From Welwitschia mirabilis (lineage: Eukaryota > Gnetophyta > Gnetopsida > Welwitschiales): DNA of 64,000 nucleotides. The stretch is taken from NCBI GenBank assembly GCA_051453625.1, contig JBOZIK010000001.1:249117002-249181001 (forward strand), written 5' to 3'. Shown piece by piece: positions 21,175 through 33,564 of this stretch (positions are counted from its first letter, which is position 1; each line of letters starts with the position of its first letter). The notes below the pieces were generated by a model. The model had not been told where the DNA came from and did not search any database. It saw only the letters and a program-made list of their open reading frames with translations. Both the position numbers and the translations under genes were made by a program.

Positions 21175-21600
21175 GTTCCTCATTTAACAGAGTATTCAGA
21201 TTTGATATGAAAGGAAAATTAGCTTTGAGATTTGTAAGACCATATTAGATTTTTAGAAGAATTGGACTCATGAAATATAAAATAGATTTACCACCATGGT
21301 TTCCCATGCTACATAATGTCTTTCATTTATCATTATTGAGGAAATGTATTTCTAATGGAACCAAGGTTATTTTAGTTTAAGATGTAACTATTGTTCCTGA
21401 TTGCACTATAGAAACTCAACTAGTAAATCTACTAGATTAAGAAGAAATGACACTTCAAGAAAAGACAAGTAAATTATATAAGATTAAATGGTTAAGACAG
21501 GTGGAATATGAGGTGACATGAGAAACTAAGAATGATATCTTGTAGTAAGAACTTAAGCTTATAATGAGTTTCTAGGAGAAAACATCTTAAGCAGTGAATA
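21175..21600 (+). pseudogene. Element Y integrase C-terminal domain, second fragment, to end of pol
   Basis: The + strand encodes RFDMKGKLALRFVRPY, then IFRRIGLMKYKIDLPPW, then MLHNVFHLSLLRKCISN, then after a stop VTIVPDCTIETQLVNLLD and WLRQVEYEVT. This is the standard tail of plant gypsy pol: the GPY/F-like module (KGKLxxRFxGPYxI), the LPPxxxxVHNVFHVSxLRK motif and a chromodomain-like W...VEEATWE end. Stops fall mainly at expected Gln/Trp/Arg codons. It continues the 3811-3946 fragment in the same frame. The tail suggests a chromovirus-type (Del/Tekay-like) gypsy, but the clade is not certain. Confidence 0.85.
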
Positions 21601-21602
21601 AA

Positions 21603-22830
21603 TGTCATGTCTAGACCTTCAAGATGTGAGATTTTAAATAATTATTAATCTAGTTTAATTATTATATGTATTTATCTTCTAATTTTTAGTGGTGCAATTT
21701 TTATTGTAAAAATTTTATGCAATAATTCCTCACATTTTGTAGTAGTTATAATATTACTCATGTTAAAAATTCTTAGTGATTCAATTATGATTCATGTAGT
21801 TAAAATCATTGTAGCTATTGCACTTTTATTTATCTTAACTAAAAAATTCGTTTTTATGTAGTGGTTCTTGGAAATTATTTATTATTATAATAATTTCATG
21901 ATTCAACTTGTTATTTATTATTAAAATATTAATACACCCAGTTTCTTAGTAAGGAATTAAATAATGGGGTTACAAAATCCCTAATACTTTTGCAACCATA
22001 ACCACCCTCCTTTATGATGACGTCTTTTCACATGCTTATGTCCTTTAATATTCTATGTTCTTAAGTATAAATAAGATCCTCTTCTCCTTTCATTTGGTAT
22101 CTTGAGAAGCCTTCACTCCTGAACTTGGGAGATTGGTTAAGACTTGAAATCTTGGATCCTTCAAACATTTAGATTCTTTAAATATTCATCTTTATTTAAG
22201 TATGATTTTATGGTATTCATTTCATTCTTATATGGTTCTTTATTTTTCATTTTTTTTTGCATGATCCTTATCTTATGCATCTTGAATAGTCCTTAATTTG
22301 AAATGATTCTAGTATTCATGTAATTCTTGCAAAGTTGTTCTTGCATATTAATGAATTTTGCATTTAGACTCCATTTACCCCACGTTAGTATTGTTTTAAG
22401 TACTTTACATTGCAACCCTTTCCATCTTATCCAAGTATTGTGATGAGCTATTGACTTGATTTTTTTTGATTATCGACCTAGGGTGATGATTTTTGAATAA
22501 GAAAACTAAAAGTAGTTGTAATAACTAGTTGATTGGGCTTCAGGGAAAGATACCCTATGAAGGAATTTCCAAGACCGAGGACTAAACATTTACAATGAAT
22601 ATGAAAAATGTGGTCAATTTACATTTATCTCTTCTAGATTATGTGCAATTGAATTACTAAAATACGTTCTAGAATAATAGTAAAGAAACATTAATTGAAA
22701 ATGAAGCATTGATCTTTTCTAATTTATTCTTATTATCCCTTATTCATTAGATAACTTCTTATCATTCTTTACATTACCATGAACCATACTGGGAACTATG
22801 AACATCACAATTCTTACATCATGTCTATTG
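21603..22830 (+). mobile_element. 3' LTR of element Y (start defined, end unresolved)
   Basis: Starts TGTCATGTCTAGACC directly after a purine-biased stretch. It is homologous to the reverse complement of the X LTR over at least 21603-22830, including the TATA region and the ACCATGAACCATACT block near 22782. If it is as long as X's LTR it would end near 23250, but no clear TACA end is visible, so the tail may be deleted or too diverged. Confidence 0.65.
22066..22073 (+). promoter_or_regulatory. TATA box of Y LTR
   Basis: TATAAATA within AAGTATAAATAAGATCCTC, followed by TTCTCCTTTC. Conserved in position and context with the X LTR. Confidence 0.55.
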
Positions 22831-25080
22831 TACAAGAAATGTCCTAAGGAATAAGGTAGAGTGGAGTTAAAACTAGGTGCCTTCTATTTGATTTTACATT
22901 TATAAAAGCATTTATGTATTATTTATCTTGTACAATGTTTTTATAATTCCTGAGGAGTTAATATTAGATTCATCTTATGTGATTTAACATTTGAAGGATT
23001 TATGTAATTTGAGTTTTTAAGCGATATCCCTATAATCCTTGAGGAAAAATTATTAAACTTGTATAACAAATATTCTTATTTGTCATCTATTTAGAGAAGT
23101 ATTCCTATGTGATTGTTAACCAAAAATCTATTACAGATATTCCAATTTTCATGGGACTTTCCTAATGATAATATTAACTTTTATTACTTGTAGTTAATTA
23201 CATTTCAAATCAAATGTGGAAATAACAAAAGTATTTAAGAGGATTTTCGTGAGAACTCAAACTTCTTGGTCAAACATTAGTAACTATTTTATAAAAATCT
23301 TATATATATTCAAGAGGATATTTTTCTCAATAGCTACTTAAAGCTTAGAATGCTTATAGTGTCCTATGGATTAATAATAATGATGTATGGGCAACACTTG
23401 AAAAGTATTAAAAACATATTCCATGAATATGGAAATTTGTACTTAGAACCTCCTTACTTCTTGTATTAACTTCAATTTAATACTAGCCAAGTGAAAATCA
23501 AGATCTAATTTAATAGGAGAGTCTAATTTGAATAAGGATAATCAGATTTGCATTAGTTATTATAGATAAAATTCCTTAATGCATTCATTACCAAGTGACA
23601 GGAAGATAGAAAGAGAAGGGTGTGCCAATTTGGGCATGGGTTATGGTCTAAATTAAAACTGATTTAAGTTCTCTCATACTTATAGCATTTTCAAAATTTG
23701 AATTTTACTAAACATTATCTTTTTAGTCCTTAAAAAAAATGAAGCAAATATTTTAGTACCTCACATTCCATTGTGTAGTCTGAACATGGACAAAAATACT
23801 TCCTCTCAACATCATGGATTTTTGTAATATGTTTGTTTCTTACTGAATGTGCATGATAATTCTTCTCTCTCAGGCATTAGAAATGCTACCCTTAAATTCC
23901 ACCCTCATTCACTAACTTTGACCCTCAAAATAATCTCCCCTCTACACTAGAAATGTAGGTCCTTCCTTAACTACAAATTGATGTTATCTTTGTAAATCAT
24001 TAAAACAGGTAAAATTCTTTGTTTTATTCCATTAAAACAGCTCCCTCCTCCACATGACTAGTAGGACTACTTATTTATCTCTATTTGTAATTGAATTAAT
24101 GATGGCTAGAAAATGAATTATTTTTTTTTCGGTTGATGTTTAACCTTCTTAGATGTTTGTATTTTGGCACTTAAAACTTGCAAACTTTAAGCAATTTCTT
24201 AATCCCATTTTTATCAATTCTTGAATCAATGTTATTACTTAGAAACTCAAGAATTTTCCTGAATCTCAAATTAATCTAAAATATGTTCAAATAGATCAAT
24301 TTCCACCTCTTAAAAATGATCAAGCATAGTGATTATGTTGTGATGAATGCATCATTAATTTCTCAATACACAATTCCCTTCCTCTTTTTGTGCATTGTTA
24401 CATTACAACTCAAGGCCTATACCATGCTTCATTTTTTAATTTATTCTTTCTTTTATTATAGGCATTAATTGGTAAGACATTAAAGGATAGTATTGTGTAG
24501 CACATATTCCTTTTGATCCTTAGCAAATTAATCCCTTACATTTTTAATACTATTTTTATTTTTTCTTGCACTCTTAAATAGTGCTCTTAAGGACAACCTC
24601 CATTTGATAGATTCTCATTTTCATTACTTAATAATCCCTCAATGGAAGAAAACATTTACAACATCATATTTTCCTTGATAACCTATTAGCAGTTCCTTTA
24701 TCTTTATTCTGATCCTTACATTTAGAGCATGCAACATGTAGTCAGTTTTCTTCTCAGTTGCACATCATCTACACCTGCATAGATTAGGATCTATCCCTTT
24801 CTTCTCCTCACTTATTGAAACATAACTAATAAAGCATTAGTTTATTAATGTTAATGCATTAGAAACCTTGGATTAAATTAGAGTAGGTGTCAAGAAGCCC
24901 ATCGACATGATAGTAAGATGCAGCAATATAAAACTATAAGCTTCCTCTTTTAAATATTAAATTATTATCTTATTTAATTAATAAATGAGTTTGAAATGTA
25001 GCTAGTATCTTCATAAAATGAAAACTTATTCTCAGTTAAATGTATCATTTTTATTTTCATTTGAATAATTTTCTTTTTAG
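22831..25080. other. AT-rich stretch without recognisable gene
   Basis: The first few hundred bases may be the rest of the Y LTR. Beyond that, only short interrupted frames are present. I found no RT, integrase, transposase or exon-like segment. Confidence 0.5.
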
Positions 25081-25084
25081 ATGA

Positions 25085-25165
25085 TCATTCATGGTAGGAT
25101 TGGTTATCATGTGTGCTTATAGATAAGGAGATCCTTAGTTCAAATCTCATTAAGACCATCCTTTT
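25085..25165 (+). repeat. tRNA/SINE-like segment (candidate)
   Basis: GGATTGGTTATCATGTG is followed some 35 bases on by CCTTAGTTCAAATCTCATT, giving an A-box-like and a B-box-like element (GTTCAAATC) at near-tRNA spacing. A second B-box-like site, CTAAGTTCAAGTCTCAATT, lies at about 25290 after GATAACCTATAGG. The first resembles the segment in the A LTRs. Suggestive only. Confidence 0.3.
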
Positions 25166-25320
25166 TAAATTACTTATTGAATATAGTTAATGATTTGGTT
25201 TTCCATTAGTATATTTTGCATAACATAATATAACAACATAGCAAGTGATTAATTAGTTATTATAAAAATTGATAACCTATAGGTCCTAAGTTCAAGTCTC
25301 AATTTGAGAACAATTTTATG

Positions 25321-26880
25321 GGTTTGGTTATACAATCTTATATTTATGTTATATTGACTTATATAAATTTTTGTATTTATTTTCTAGTTTATAAGTTTAG
25401 TTTCTTTCTTAAAAATTGAAAGTACCTATTAGCCATTATTAGCATGTTTTAAAAGGAGCTTGTTAGCATGAAACTCTATTATAATATACTTATACTAACG
25501 GGATCATCAACATTATGTATCTAAATTATTATGGGAAACCTTACACTAAAATACTTAGGCAAGATCTACTTGAAGCACATCATAGTTTGAATCTATCTTT
25601 TTATTAATTCACTCTTATTATGTTAGAGCTTTAACTTGACAATTGAATTGTAAAATTAGATAACATAATTGTTAAGTTAAATCATGATACCATGTGCTTC
25701 TATATCAATTATACCTAATATTTCCTTGTATAATACACTAAGAATTTATCTATTATTCCTTTCTTATATTTTAATATGGACCTCCTCTACTATTGGATGA
25801 CATATTAGTTGGAACATTACATAAAGTTATCCATTAGTACATCTTTGTTATTTAATAAATGGATAACAATAGATCTTCTTTAATAAGAAAAAAATATGTA
25901 ATCCTTTAGTTATGATAGGATAGTTTAGCACTAGGTTATAGGTTAAACCAATACTTTAGTGTATATAGGTAATATACAAATGCAAAGCCCTCTTAACTTG
26001 AAAAAGCTAAAGGCAACATAGTTATAATGGTAGAGAGGGATTCCTTAACTATATTATCTTTCATGAACTCTAGGTAGCTTGGGTTATTTTTTAGACAAAA
26101 TAACATAAATGAGTCCTTGTTAATAACAAGTTTGGTATATAATGAATAAAAATAATTATAATAAATTATTTATTAATATGGTATATCAATATTTTAGAAA
26201 TATATTTATTTTTTAAATTTAAGATTTTTAAGATGTAAAAAGTTAAGTGTAAATAAGAAACTTAACATGTTTATGATACTGATAATATGCAAGACTAAAT
26301 TCCATAAAATATATAAGATATTGTTAGTGAATTCTATATAAATAAATATTGATAATATTAATAAGGTAGTATCTTTTATAAAGAGGAATTTTAAAGATGT
26401 CAAATCATAAATTTTTAAAAAAACAAAATACTATGTAAAAGATTAAAACAAATATTTATAATGAATAATAATATATTTCTAAGTATAGATAGTTTCTTTG
26501 CTAATATTTTTAAACATTATTAAAATATTATTAAATGATTATATTTTAGTTATCTTATAGTTCTTGCATTTAAATAATTGTTAAAGGTTTTTAATTCTAC
26601 ATAAATAAATTTCATTTTAAAAGAAAAAATGTTGATAATAAATTAAATTTTATACCAACAAGCTTATGTAATGTTATTTATATAATAATGTTAAAAGTTC
26701 TTATAGAAAGATTGAAAATTATTCTTTTAAATTTGGTCTTAGGTTTACAAGAATGGTATCTAAAGGATACTATATATTAGATTAAGTATTTTTAATGAAT
26801 GATGATAGAAATGAGTAAAATCTTAATATATATATTTTTAGTTATATTAGATGATATTTTTTGTGAATATTTAAATATTA
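25321..26880. other. Very AT-rich stretch without recognisable gene
   Basis: Composition becomes extreme (long A/T runs) towards 26.2-26.8 kb. This may include upstream parts of the LINE, but no endonuclease or early RT motif can be read. Confidence 0.45.
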
Positions 26881-27760
26881 AAAATGATAGGTGTTCATGT
26901 GATAGCTTATCATTATTTCCTTTTCTTTTTATTGCACAAAAGTTTTAGTAGTAACGATTGATAAGTAAAAAAAAGATGACTCTTTATAAAGGCATAAAAG
27001 ATATTATTGATTTAGCTCATGTTCAATATTTAGATGAAATTCTTATTTTTGGTATAAGGGAAGCAAATAATTTTAAAATTAATCAATGGATTTTAAATTT
27101 TTTTAAATATTTGCGTTCAATATTAATATGCAATTAAGTTTCACTCATAGAGATAAATTAATAAAATGTAAGAATATCTAAATTGTATAACTAATATACT
27201 ACTTATAAAATATTTAGGTATCCCTTTTCTTATAAAGTGAGTATTAAAAAAAGGAAAAAAGTATTAACAGAATGAAGAATTGAATATCTTTTTCTAATAA
27301 CAATAACTCAATTCATTTGAAGATATTTTTAATTCTTATTAATTTATTTAATGTCCTATCTATAGGCCCTAGAAGAAGTTATTAAGAACATGACAAATAT
27401 TTTGAAAAAATTTACAAAAAATGACTAAGGTTAAGAAGCATATTTAATTAAATTATTGAAACTCTATACACAAATATTTGCATGAAATAATTTTATTTTA
27501 AAAATACTTAAATGAGTTAAATCTTTTCCTCTTACTTTTAAATTGTTTTATAATTACATTAAAAATTTGTTTTAGATGTTAAGAAATAAATATTTAGATC
27601 ATTTTCAAATTTCTTAAAAGATATAATATTATTATAGGCTCTAAAATTTGGAATGGAATGCAAAAATTAAGAGATTTATTAAAGAATTATATGTATTTAA
27701 ATATTGTTATAAATTTAAAATGGAAAAGGAAAAAGCAATTTAAATCTTTAGAACCTTAAA
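26880..27760 (+). pseudogene. LINE (L1-type) reverse transcriptase remnant
   Basis: In one + frame: CDSLSLFPFLFIAQKF (the QGDPLSPFLF motif), then AHVQYLDEILIFG at 27015-27053, where YLDE at 27027-27038 stands for the F/YADD catalytic box (second Asp lost). Next comes INQWILNFFKYL, then KYLGIPFLIK at 27208-27237, the well-known YLGxPL motif after the palm of plant L1 RTs. Further on are EEVIKNMTNILKKF, then FKLFYNYIKNLF and LRNKYLDHFQ, resembling the C-terminal WxxIxxPxSLWxxxLRxKYL segment. Many stops and frameshifts. The extreme AT content exceeds its neighbours. The 5' part, endonuclease and tail are not identified. Confidence 0.7.
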
Positions 27761-28899
27761 ATACTCTTTAAAGTTGTTCTTTAGATATATGGTGTTCATA
27801 CAGGTAAAAAACTAGAATTATCCTAAAGATAGAACTCCTTTGCCTTTACATCATAAGGCAATTATTTTTTCTAAAGAATATGCAAAAATGTATTTATATA
27901 ATTAGAAATTATTATTACTTCTTCATATCTATGATGGTTTGAATTTATATTTTTAAATGTAATTATTAAATTCCAAGTGCATTATGTAGTATAGAATTAA
28001 ACTCTATTTTTATGTACTTATTGAAAGATGGTTAACTAATACATATGTAAATTCTTTACCCCTTCACAAATATTCCATGATAAGGTATAAAATTATGGCA
28101 TTAGGTGAGGGTAAAAAAGCCAGAAAAATGTAATCCAAAATAACCTTGAATAACTCCCAAGGGTTTTAAGAGAGGGACTACCATGGTCGTTTATTTTTTA
28201 ACTTTTAACCACTAGTGCATGATCTAAATCTTTATCAACTAAATGTATAAGAAATACTAGAATTAATAACAGATTATTCTTATGCCTTAAGTATGAATTA
28301 TAAGTGTTAACATGTTATTATAAGAAATATATTTAATTTTTAGCCCAAAATTATTTATTATTTTTAAAGTGGTTGAAAGATATATTATTGTTCCATTAGA
28401 GCCACCATAAAATAGTAAATTAATCTTATAAATATAATGTTATTTAGTTTTTTATTAAAGAAAAATCTTTAATGTTAAAAATTTATGTAACTTAGTAGTG
28501 GTTATACAAATTAAATTAAAAAATATGTGGAATTCAAAAAGAATCTACCATCATAATTGGAAAATACAAACTAACAAGAATTAAAAGAAAGAGATCATGC
28601 ATCCTTGAGAGTGAAGAGAACTATAATAGTTAATAACTAGTTTTGTTAGTCCTTAAAAGGATCTGCTTGGCTATCCAAAACCATGAGGTTATATTTCTAA
28701 GGATCCACATAGATATCAAAGATTTGTATTTTTGATCATCTATATTACTAAAACTAACATCAATTATGTATTTAACTATCATGAATCAAACATAGATTTA
28801 GAATTGAATATATCTTCTTATAAATATTTATGTGAATCTTGTTATAAGCTAAAAGTATGCTAAGTATGTGCTCCTTACATAAGTCACCATCATGGTACA
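27761..28899. other. AT-rich stretch between LINE remnant and element U, no recognised gene
   Basis: Could hold the LINE 3' end, but no poly(A)-type tail or target duplication is clear. The final bases, GTACA, precede the U LTR. Confidence 0.45.
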
Positions 28900-29941
28900 T
28901 GAGAGGTGCTTATATGTTGAAATAAGTGTTAAAAAATATCACAAAATATCACAAAATAATATCAACCAATATAAAATAAAACTAGAAAAATGCAGAAACT
29001 ATGCTACTATTAACCTAAAAATAAGCTCACATTATTAACTAAAAATAACCAAGGGATTACTAAATAACTAGTTGAGATTTAACCATTTAGTTAAAAATGC
29101 ATTATCATAATAGGATCATAATGAAGTTACTTGAACTAGTCAGGATAGTTTGTTATTATTATGTACATATATTACATTTAGAGGAAATGATAAAAGTAAT
29201 AAAGCATGATAAAATTTAGATGAGAATTTAGATAATACTTATTTCTAAGTACTATTAATTATTTTATTTTATTCTTAGCTACATAAATAGGAGCAAATAG
29301 AGATAATATTACTTTTTCAAGTAATAAGATATGCACATAATGATAATAGAATATGCTTTTTAGCTTTATATTGAAATATCAATTATTACATAAACATTCA
29401 CTAAGCCTTGTGTTCTTCTTTGCATGTACAACTATGGAGTATGAGAAATGCTACTGCACCCTTTGTAGAATAGCTGGAGATCCCTTTTTTGAGTTCTTAC
29501 CTTGTTTATTTTTTGAACATTTTACCAGAAAGATCCCCACCTTTGGTGGTGATCCTATTCTAATATCCTTATTTGTTTTTTAATTTTCGTTATTTTCTCC
29601 TTATGAATAAGTATATGGTTGGGGTTTGTTATTGCTTCTTCGCCATCTTAATCTTCTCTTTCATCTTCATACCACATGGCATCCTATACTTAAAACAAAA
29701 TAATAAAATATACATACTAGTCTACTAGCATACTAAATAACTAATCTATTGACTAGTAATTGTATTGATAAATACAAATATATATTGTTATTTATAATTC
29801 ATGATTAAGATAATGAAAATACTTCATTAATAATCACAATTTACATTAAAATTTATCCTCATTAGTTCCCGCAAACTTAAGGTTATATTAGTACCTTAAC
29901 AAATCAATAATTATATATAAAAAAGATAAATGAAAAACTCA
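28900..29941 (-). mobile_element. 3' LTR of element U
   Basis: 1042 bp, TGAGAGGTGC...GAAAAACTCA on the + strand; the ends form the short inverted repeat TGAG/CTCA. Homologous to 50081-51097. A pyrimidine-rich tract (purine-rich in sense) follows at 29942, as expected. Left of it is unrelated LINE-type DNA. Confidence 0.75.
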
Positions 29942-29961
29942 TTATTTTTCTTTTTTATTTT
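29942..29961 (-). promoter_or_regulatory. Polypurine tract of element U
   Basis: The minus strand is AAAATAAAAAAGAAAAATAA directly before the LTR start TGAG. The copy next to the shared LTR (51098-51118) is better preserved: AAAAGAAGAAAAGGAGAATAA then TGATG. Confidence 0.55.
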
Positions 29962-30072
29962 GAAAATAAAATCATGCTTCCCATTGAATTATAACTCCTT
30001 TCTTTGTTTGATCAGTTGAAAATATTTTTTTAACCTTTTCTAAGGCCTTTAAGATCTTTCTTTGTTTCTTCT

Positions 30073-30312
30073 AAAGAGTATGATAATTCAAATATATGAT
30101 CTCTATTTCATCCTACTCTAGAACTACTTTTTTTTCCTAGCCTCTGCCTCATGAAGGAGATCTTAGCTTGGTTGTTTCTTTTCTCTTCTTTTAAAGAGTA
30201 GGATCATTCAAATCTATGATCTCTATTTCATCTTGCTCTAGAGCTACTTTTTTCCCCTAGCCTCTGCCTCATGGAGGAGATCTTGGCTTGGTTGGTTATT
30301 CTCTCTTTCTCT
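30073..30312. repeat. 120-bp tandem duplication in the U 3' region
   Basis: AAAGAGTA(T/G)GAT(A/C)ATTCAAAT begins at 30073 and again at 30193. Both units include TTCCTAGCCTCTGCCTCATG-like and GAGATCTT(A/G)GCTTGGTTG blocks. V has a single unit (about 51230-51350). It keeps the 120-bp (40-codon) frame. Confidence 0.9.
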
Positions 30313-31725
30313 TAGAAGATGAAGAGACTTTTGCTTTAGGACTTTAGGGCATACATTCTGGTTCTAGAATTACTCTAACTTATAATCATAATATTCAGGT
30401 TCATCCATGGGAAATCACATACATTTCAAAAAAATCTTTATTATTTAATTAGAAAAAAAAATCATGAATGTGCCTCTTAGCATAATCATGTTCTAAATAA
30501 CTCAATCTCTAAAAGAGCATAATTGCTATAATTCTTAAGATAACATCATAAAAACTTTGACATTTGATTCACACTCTTCATATAACCTCCAAACCTTTAT
30601 CACAATATCATTCAAAAAAATTTTAAGTTCTTTTATGAGAACTTACATTCATTTCTAAATAATTTCAAGCTATAATGCTTTAGTATCTCTTTTGCAATTA
30701 TAAAAAATGTGCTCAGCCGACCATTTCTCAGAAGTTTTTTAAACAATACTTTCCAAATTCTCTTTAAATCTATCAATAAAGTTATATAAATTCTAGGGTA
30801 ATAGTCAAGGCTACATGGCACATCCAATTCTTCATGCCCAATCCTAATCCACTCACCTAACTTAACTTCCATGAGAGAAAGCTCATGAAGCAATCTCATG
30901 TTTTCTTTTTCCAAATTTTGAATAATAAGTTAGGTAGACTTAGGGCTTATTATGCTAATATCATTATTTAACTATGCATGACATTCTCTTAGAGTATTAA
31001 TAATACTTAACTTTATTCTATATTTCATCTCACTACATAGAATTAAAGAAGTTGAAGGAATTCCCTGAATTAAACTTATTTCTATTCAAATTTCCTCCCT
31101 TATTTTTAGTGAAAATTGTTTTATTAATGAATCATGTGGATGTTAATCAAAAGATCTTATCTCTTTCATTTGATTCTTAAGAGCCTTATTTTCTTTTATT
31201 ATCTTATTCATGACTCTCTTATTGGCTCCAAAAATGGACTAATAGTATCCTAAATAATTTTGATCTTTAAGCCATTTATGTCTATATTCTTGGGCCTCTA
31301 CATGGATCTTCATGAATTTTTTCTTCATCCCCTATATATCTACATAGATTTTATTCAATTATTCCCTATTTAATGTTAGATACCCTTCATTGTGTATGAA
31401 TGTGATGAATTTCTACTCGTGTTCTATATATTCAATATCATACTTTTTGTTTTAAGCCAAGTTTTACAATAATAATACTAACCTCTCTAGCCTTTCCCTT
31501 GAGAAATTTTCTAATTCTTTTCTATATTCAACAGCTATATCTAGTTTAGAAATGCATTTTTAAGCTTTATGTAAGCTAAATATTTTATTCTTTACTGTTG
31601 ATGTTGTGATGTAGCTTTTAATTGATTTTTTTTCCTTGATTCAACCTTTATCTCAAGAATTAATTCTCAATTTTTACATCACTAAACTAATTCTGCAATG
31701 CTGAAACTTCTTCTTTTCAGCCTAA

Positions 31726-31730
31726 AGATT
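31726..31730. repeat. Target-site duplication of element E, left copy (AGATT, eroded)
   Basis: The empty site in V reads CTAGACAGGTTTGAA. The left flank of E ends CCTAAAGATT and the right flank starts ACATGTTTAAA, so the duplicated pentamer was probably ACAGG, now AGATT and ACATG (40314-40318). Confidence 0.55.
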
Positions 31731-32847
31731 TGTTGTAGTGTGTATTTATGCAAAAGTCCCATCCTTAGTTAAATCCTATTAATCAAAAATATATGCACAA
31801 GTACAACACACTAATATAGATGGGAGTGAACCTGAATGTCATAATCCATTGAAGGCACTACGCTTAATGCCAAAGAATTGCTTTTTATAAAGTAAAGGTT
31901 CAAAATCAAAATTAAAAATGTAAGAAAAGTAAACACACAATGAAAATGAAATGCAAACTAGCCTAACTGTAATATGTATTTGACTATCAAATATCTGTAA
32001 CCAAAATCTGCAATGCATAATCTAATTTAATGAAGAAAACTATCACTAACCAAAACCAATCTAAGTTATTAAGTGCATTACATAGAATATGAAAACATAT
32101 AATGATTTAGTCTATAAAATGTAGTGCAAGATCTTAAACTAACCTTAACAAAGGTTTCACTCATGATCTATATCACAGATGATGCTATCACAAAATTAAA
32201 AGAAATACAAACCATAATGGAAATGCACATAAATACAAATAAAACTAAAATAATATTTTCATTAAAATTCGAACCAACATTCTATTATAAAGCAACAACA
32301 CCTCAATGAAGGAGACACATCTCAACACTAAGGAAGACCCCTCTTTGCAACTATTGAATAGACCTTTCACCCTTTAATCTCTTATCATAAAAATTTTAAG
32401 TGGAAACAAAGGTTATCAGAGTCAAGAACGAAGGTAGTATTTATCGACAACAATAGACTCTAGCAATAGCAAATCTAATATATGCAATAAAATCCCAATG
32501 GAGTTTGATACATGACAAAATCTATATTTATCCTTTAGGTTGGTCTAGTTAGCATCTTAGTCATCATACAAGTAGTATTGTTCTAGTATGTCATCTAGAT
32601 GTTGAAAGAAGTGACATAATTCTTAAATTTCTTTATCAATTGAATTTGTCCTTGAAGGTTATTAATTTCTCTTTAGAATGTAAAGTATTAGAATTAATCC
32701 AAAATACCTCTAAAATATTGGTAATTATGCATTTCCATGATTTTCTCCTTAACTCTCAATAATTATTTGTTTAATTTAAACTTGCTAAATATCCTATAAA
32801 ACTATTCAAAATACCCCATCAAAAACATATAATTTGGCATCATAACA
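31731..32847 (-). mobile_element. 3' LTR of element E
   Basis: 1117 bp, TGTTGTAGTGTGTATTTATGC...GGCATCATAACA on the + strand. Homologous to 39098-40313. Confidence 0.85.
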
Positions 32848-32860
32848 TAACCCTCCACTT
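32848..32860 (-). promoter_or_regulatory. Polypurine tract of element E
   Basis: The minus strand reads AAGTGGAGGGTTA then TGTTATGATGCC, the LTR start. Confidence 0.7.
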
Positions 32861-33524
32861 AGCATTATTAGTCCTTGATAAAGTTGGCAAATGACTATAA
32901 TTTCGAGCCAAATTAACTAAGATAAAACACCATCTAGGGATATGTAAATCAAGCTCATAAATCTCAATATGAAAGAGTAAATCAAAAAATTAAATAAACT
33001 AAAATGTTTTACCTTTAAAGATGGAATAACCATGGTTTCATTTAGACTATCATCTATAATGTTTATATAGATGGTAGGAACTTAAAAATTAATTTGTAAA
33101 ATTAATTACTTGTAATCATGCTCATCAAAAAATAAGATTCAAACACTTACCTATGCATTAGCCTCTACTTAAAACATTTAGCGTATCGAAAAGATAAAAA
33201 TTGGATGTTATGACAAAAATGCTCATCATAAGATATGGACATAATAACTTAGATAAATTATGTGCATATAGAATTAGAAAAAGTAATAACTCATAAAGGA
33301 TATTCATAGATCAAACATTAAGTTTATAAGCGCAATCTATAAGGGAAATATATCAAAAATAATGAATCATAATATTATTTCCTTCATCCATGATCTCATG
33401 CATTACTTGTATCATTCTTGCAAGAAAAAATCCTACAAATATTTTGCTATTAAGTACATGATTTAATTAAAAAAATCAATAATGTACATAACTCAAATTG
33501 TAGGAATTTAAAACCAGATTATTA

Positions 33525-33526
<2 letters not shown>

Positions 33527-33563
<37 letters not shown>
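33527..33563. repeat. (AT)n microsatellite
   Basis: About 18 uninterrupted AT units between ATTACACT and CATGAAAATG. Confidence 0.98.

Positions 33564-33564
<1 letters not shown>

Larger units (their letters stand above)
29962..31730 (-). pseudogene. Element U env-position coiled-coil ORF (degenerate, C-terminal part)
   Basis: The minus strand is colinear with 51119-52830 of V. A 93-codon open stretch at 30633-30914 begins MEKENMRLLHELSLMEVKLG and is followed through stops by charged, Leu-spaced sequence (for example LRERERRTNQAKSYL, KDLRGLKKGKI in the V copy). Heptad-like Leu spacing and abundant Glu/Lys/Arg suggest a long coiled coil. It lies after pol, next to the 3' LTR. I do not recognise the family. 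A 120-bp tandem duplication (30073-30312) is present in this copy only. Confidence 0.45.

Noticed and set aside
29353-29583. Open frame of 76 codons on the + strand, with a similar one at 50535-50720
   Set aside because: Both lie inside the U/V LTRs, antisense to the element, and the frames diverge. Similarity reflects LTR homology, not coding.
32124-32309. 61-codon + strand frame inside the E 3' LTR
   Set aside because: Antisense within an LTR. The matching region of the other LTR (39500-39690) is interrupted.
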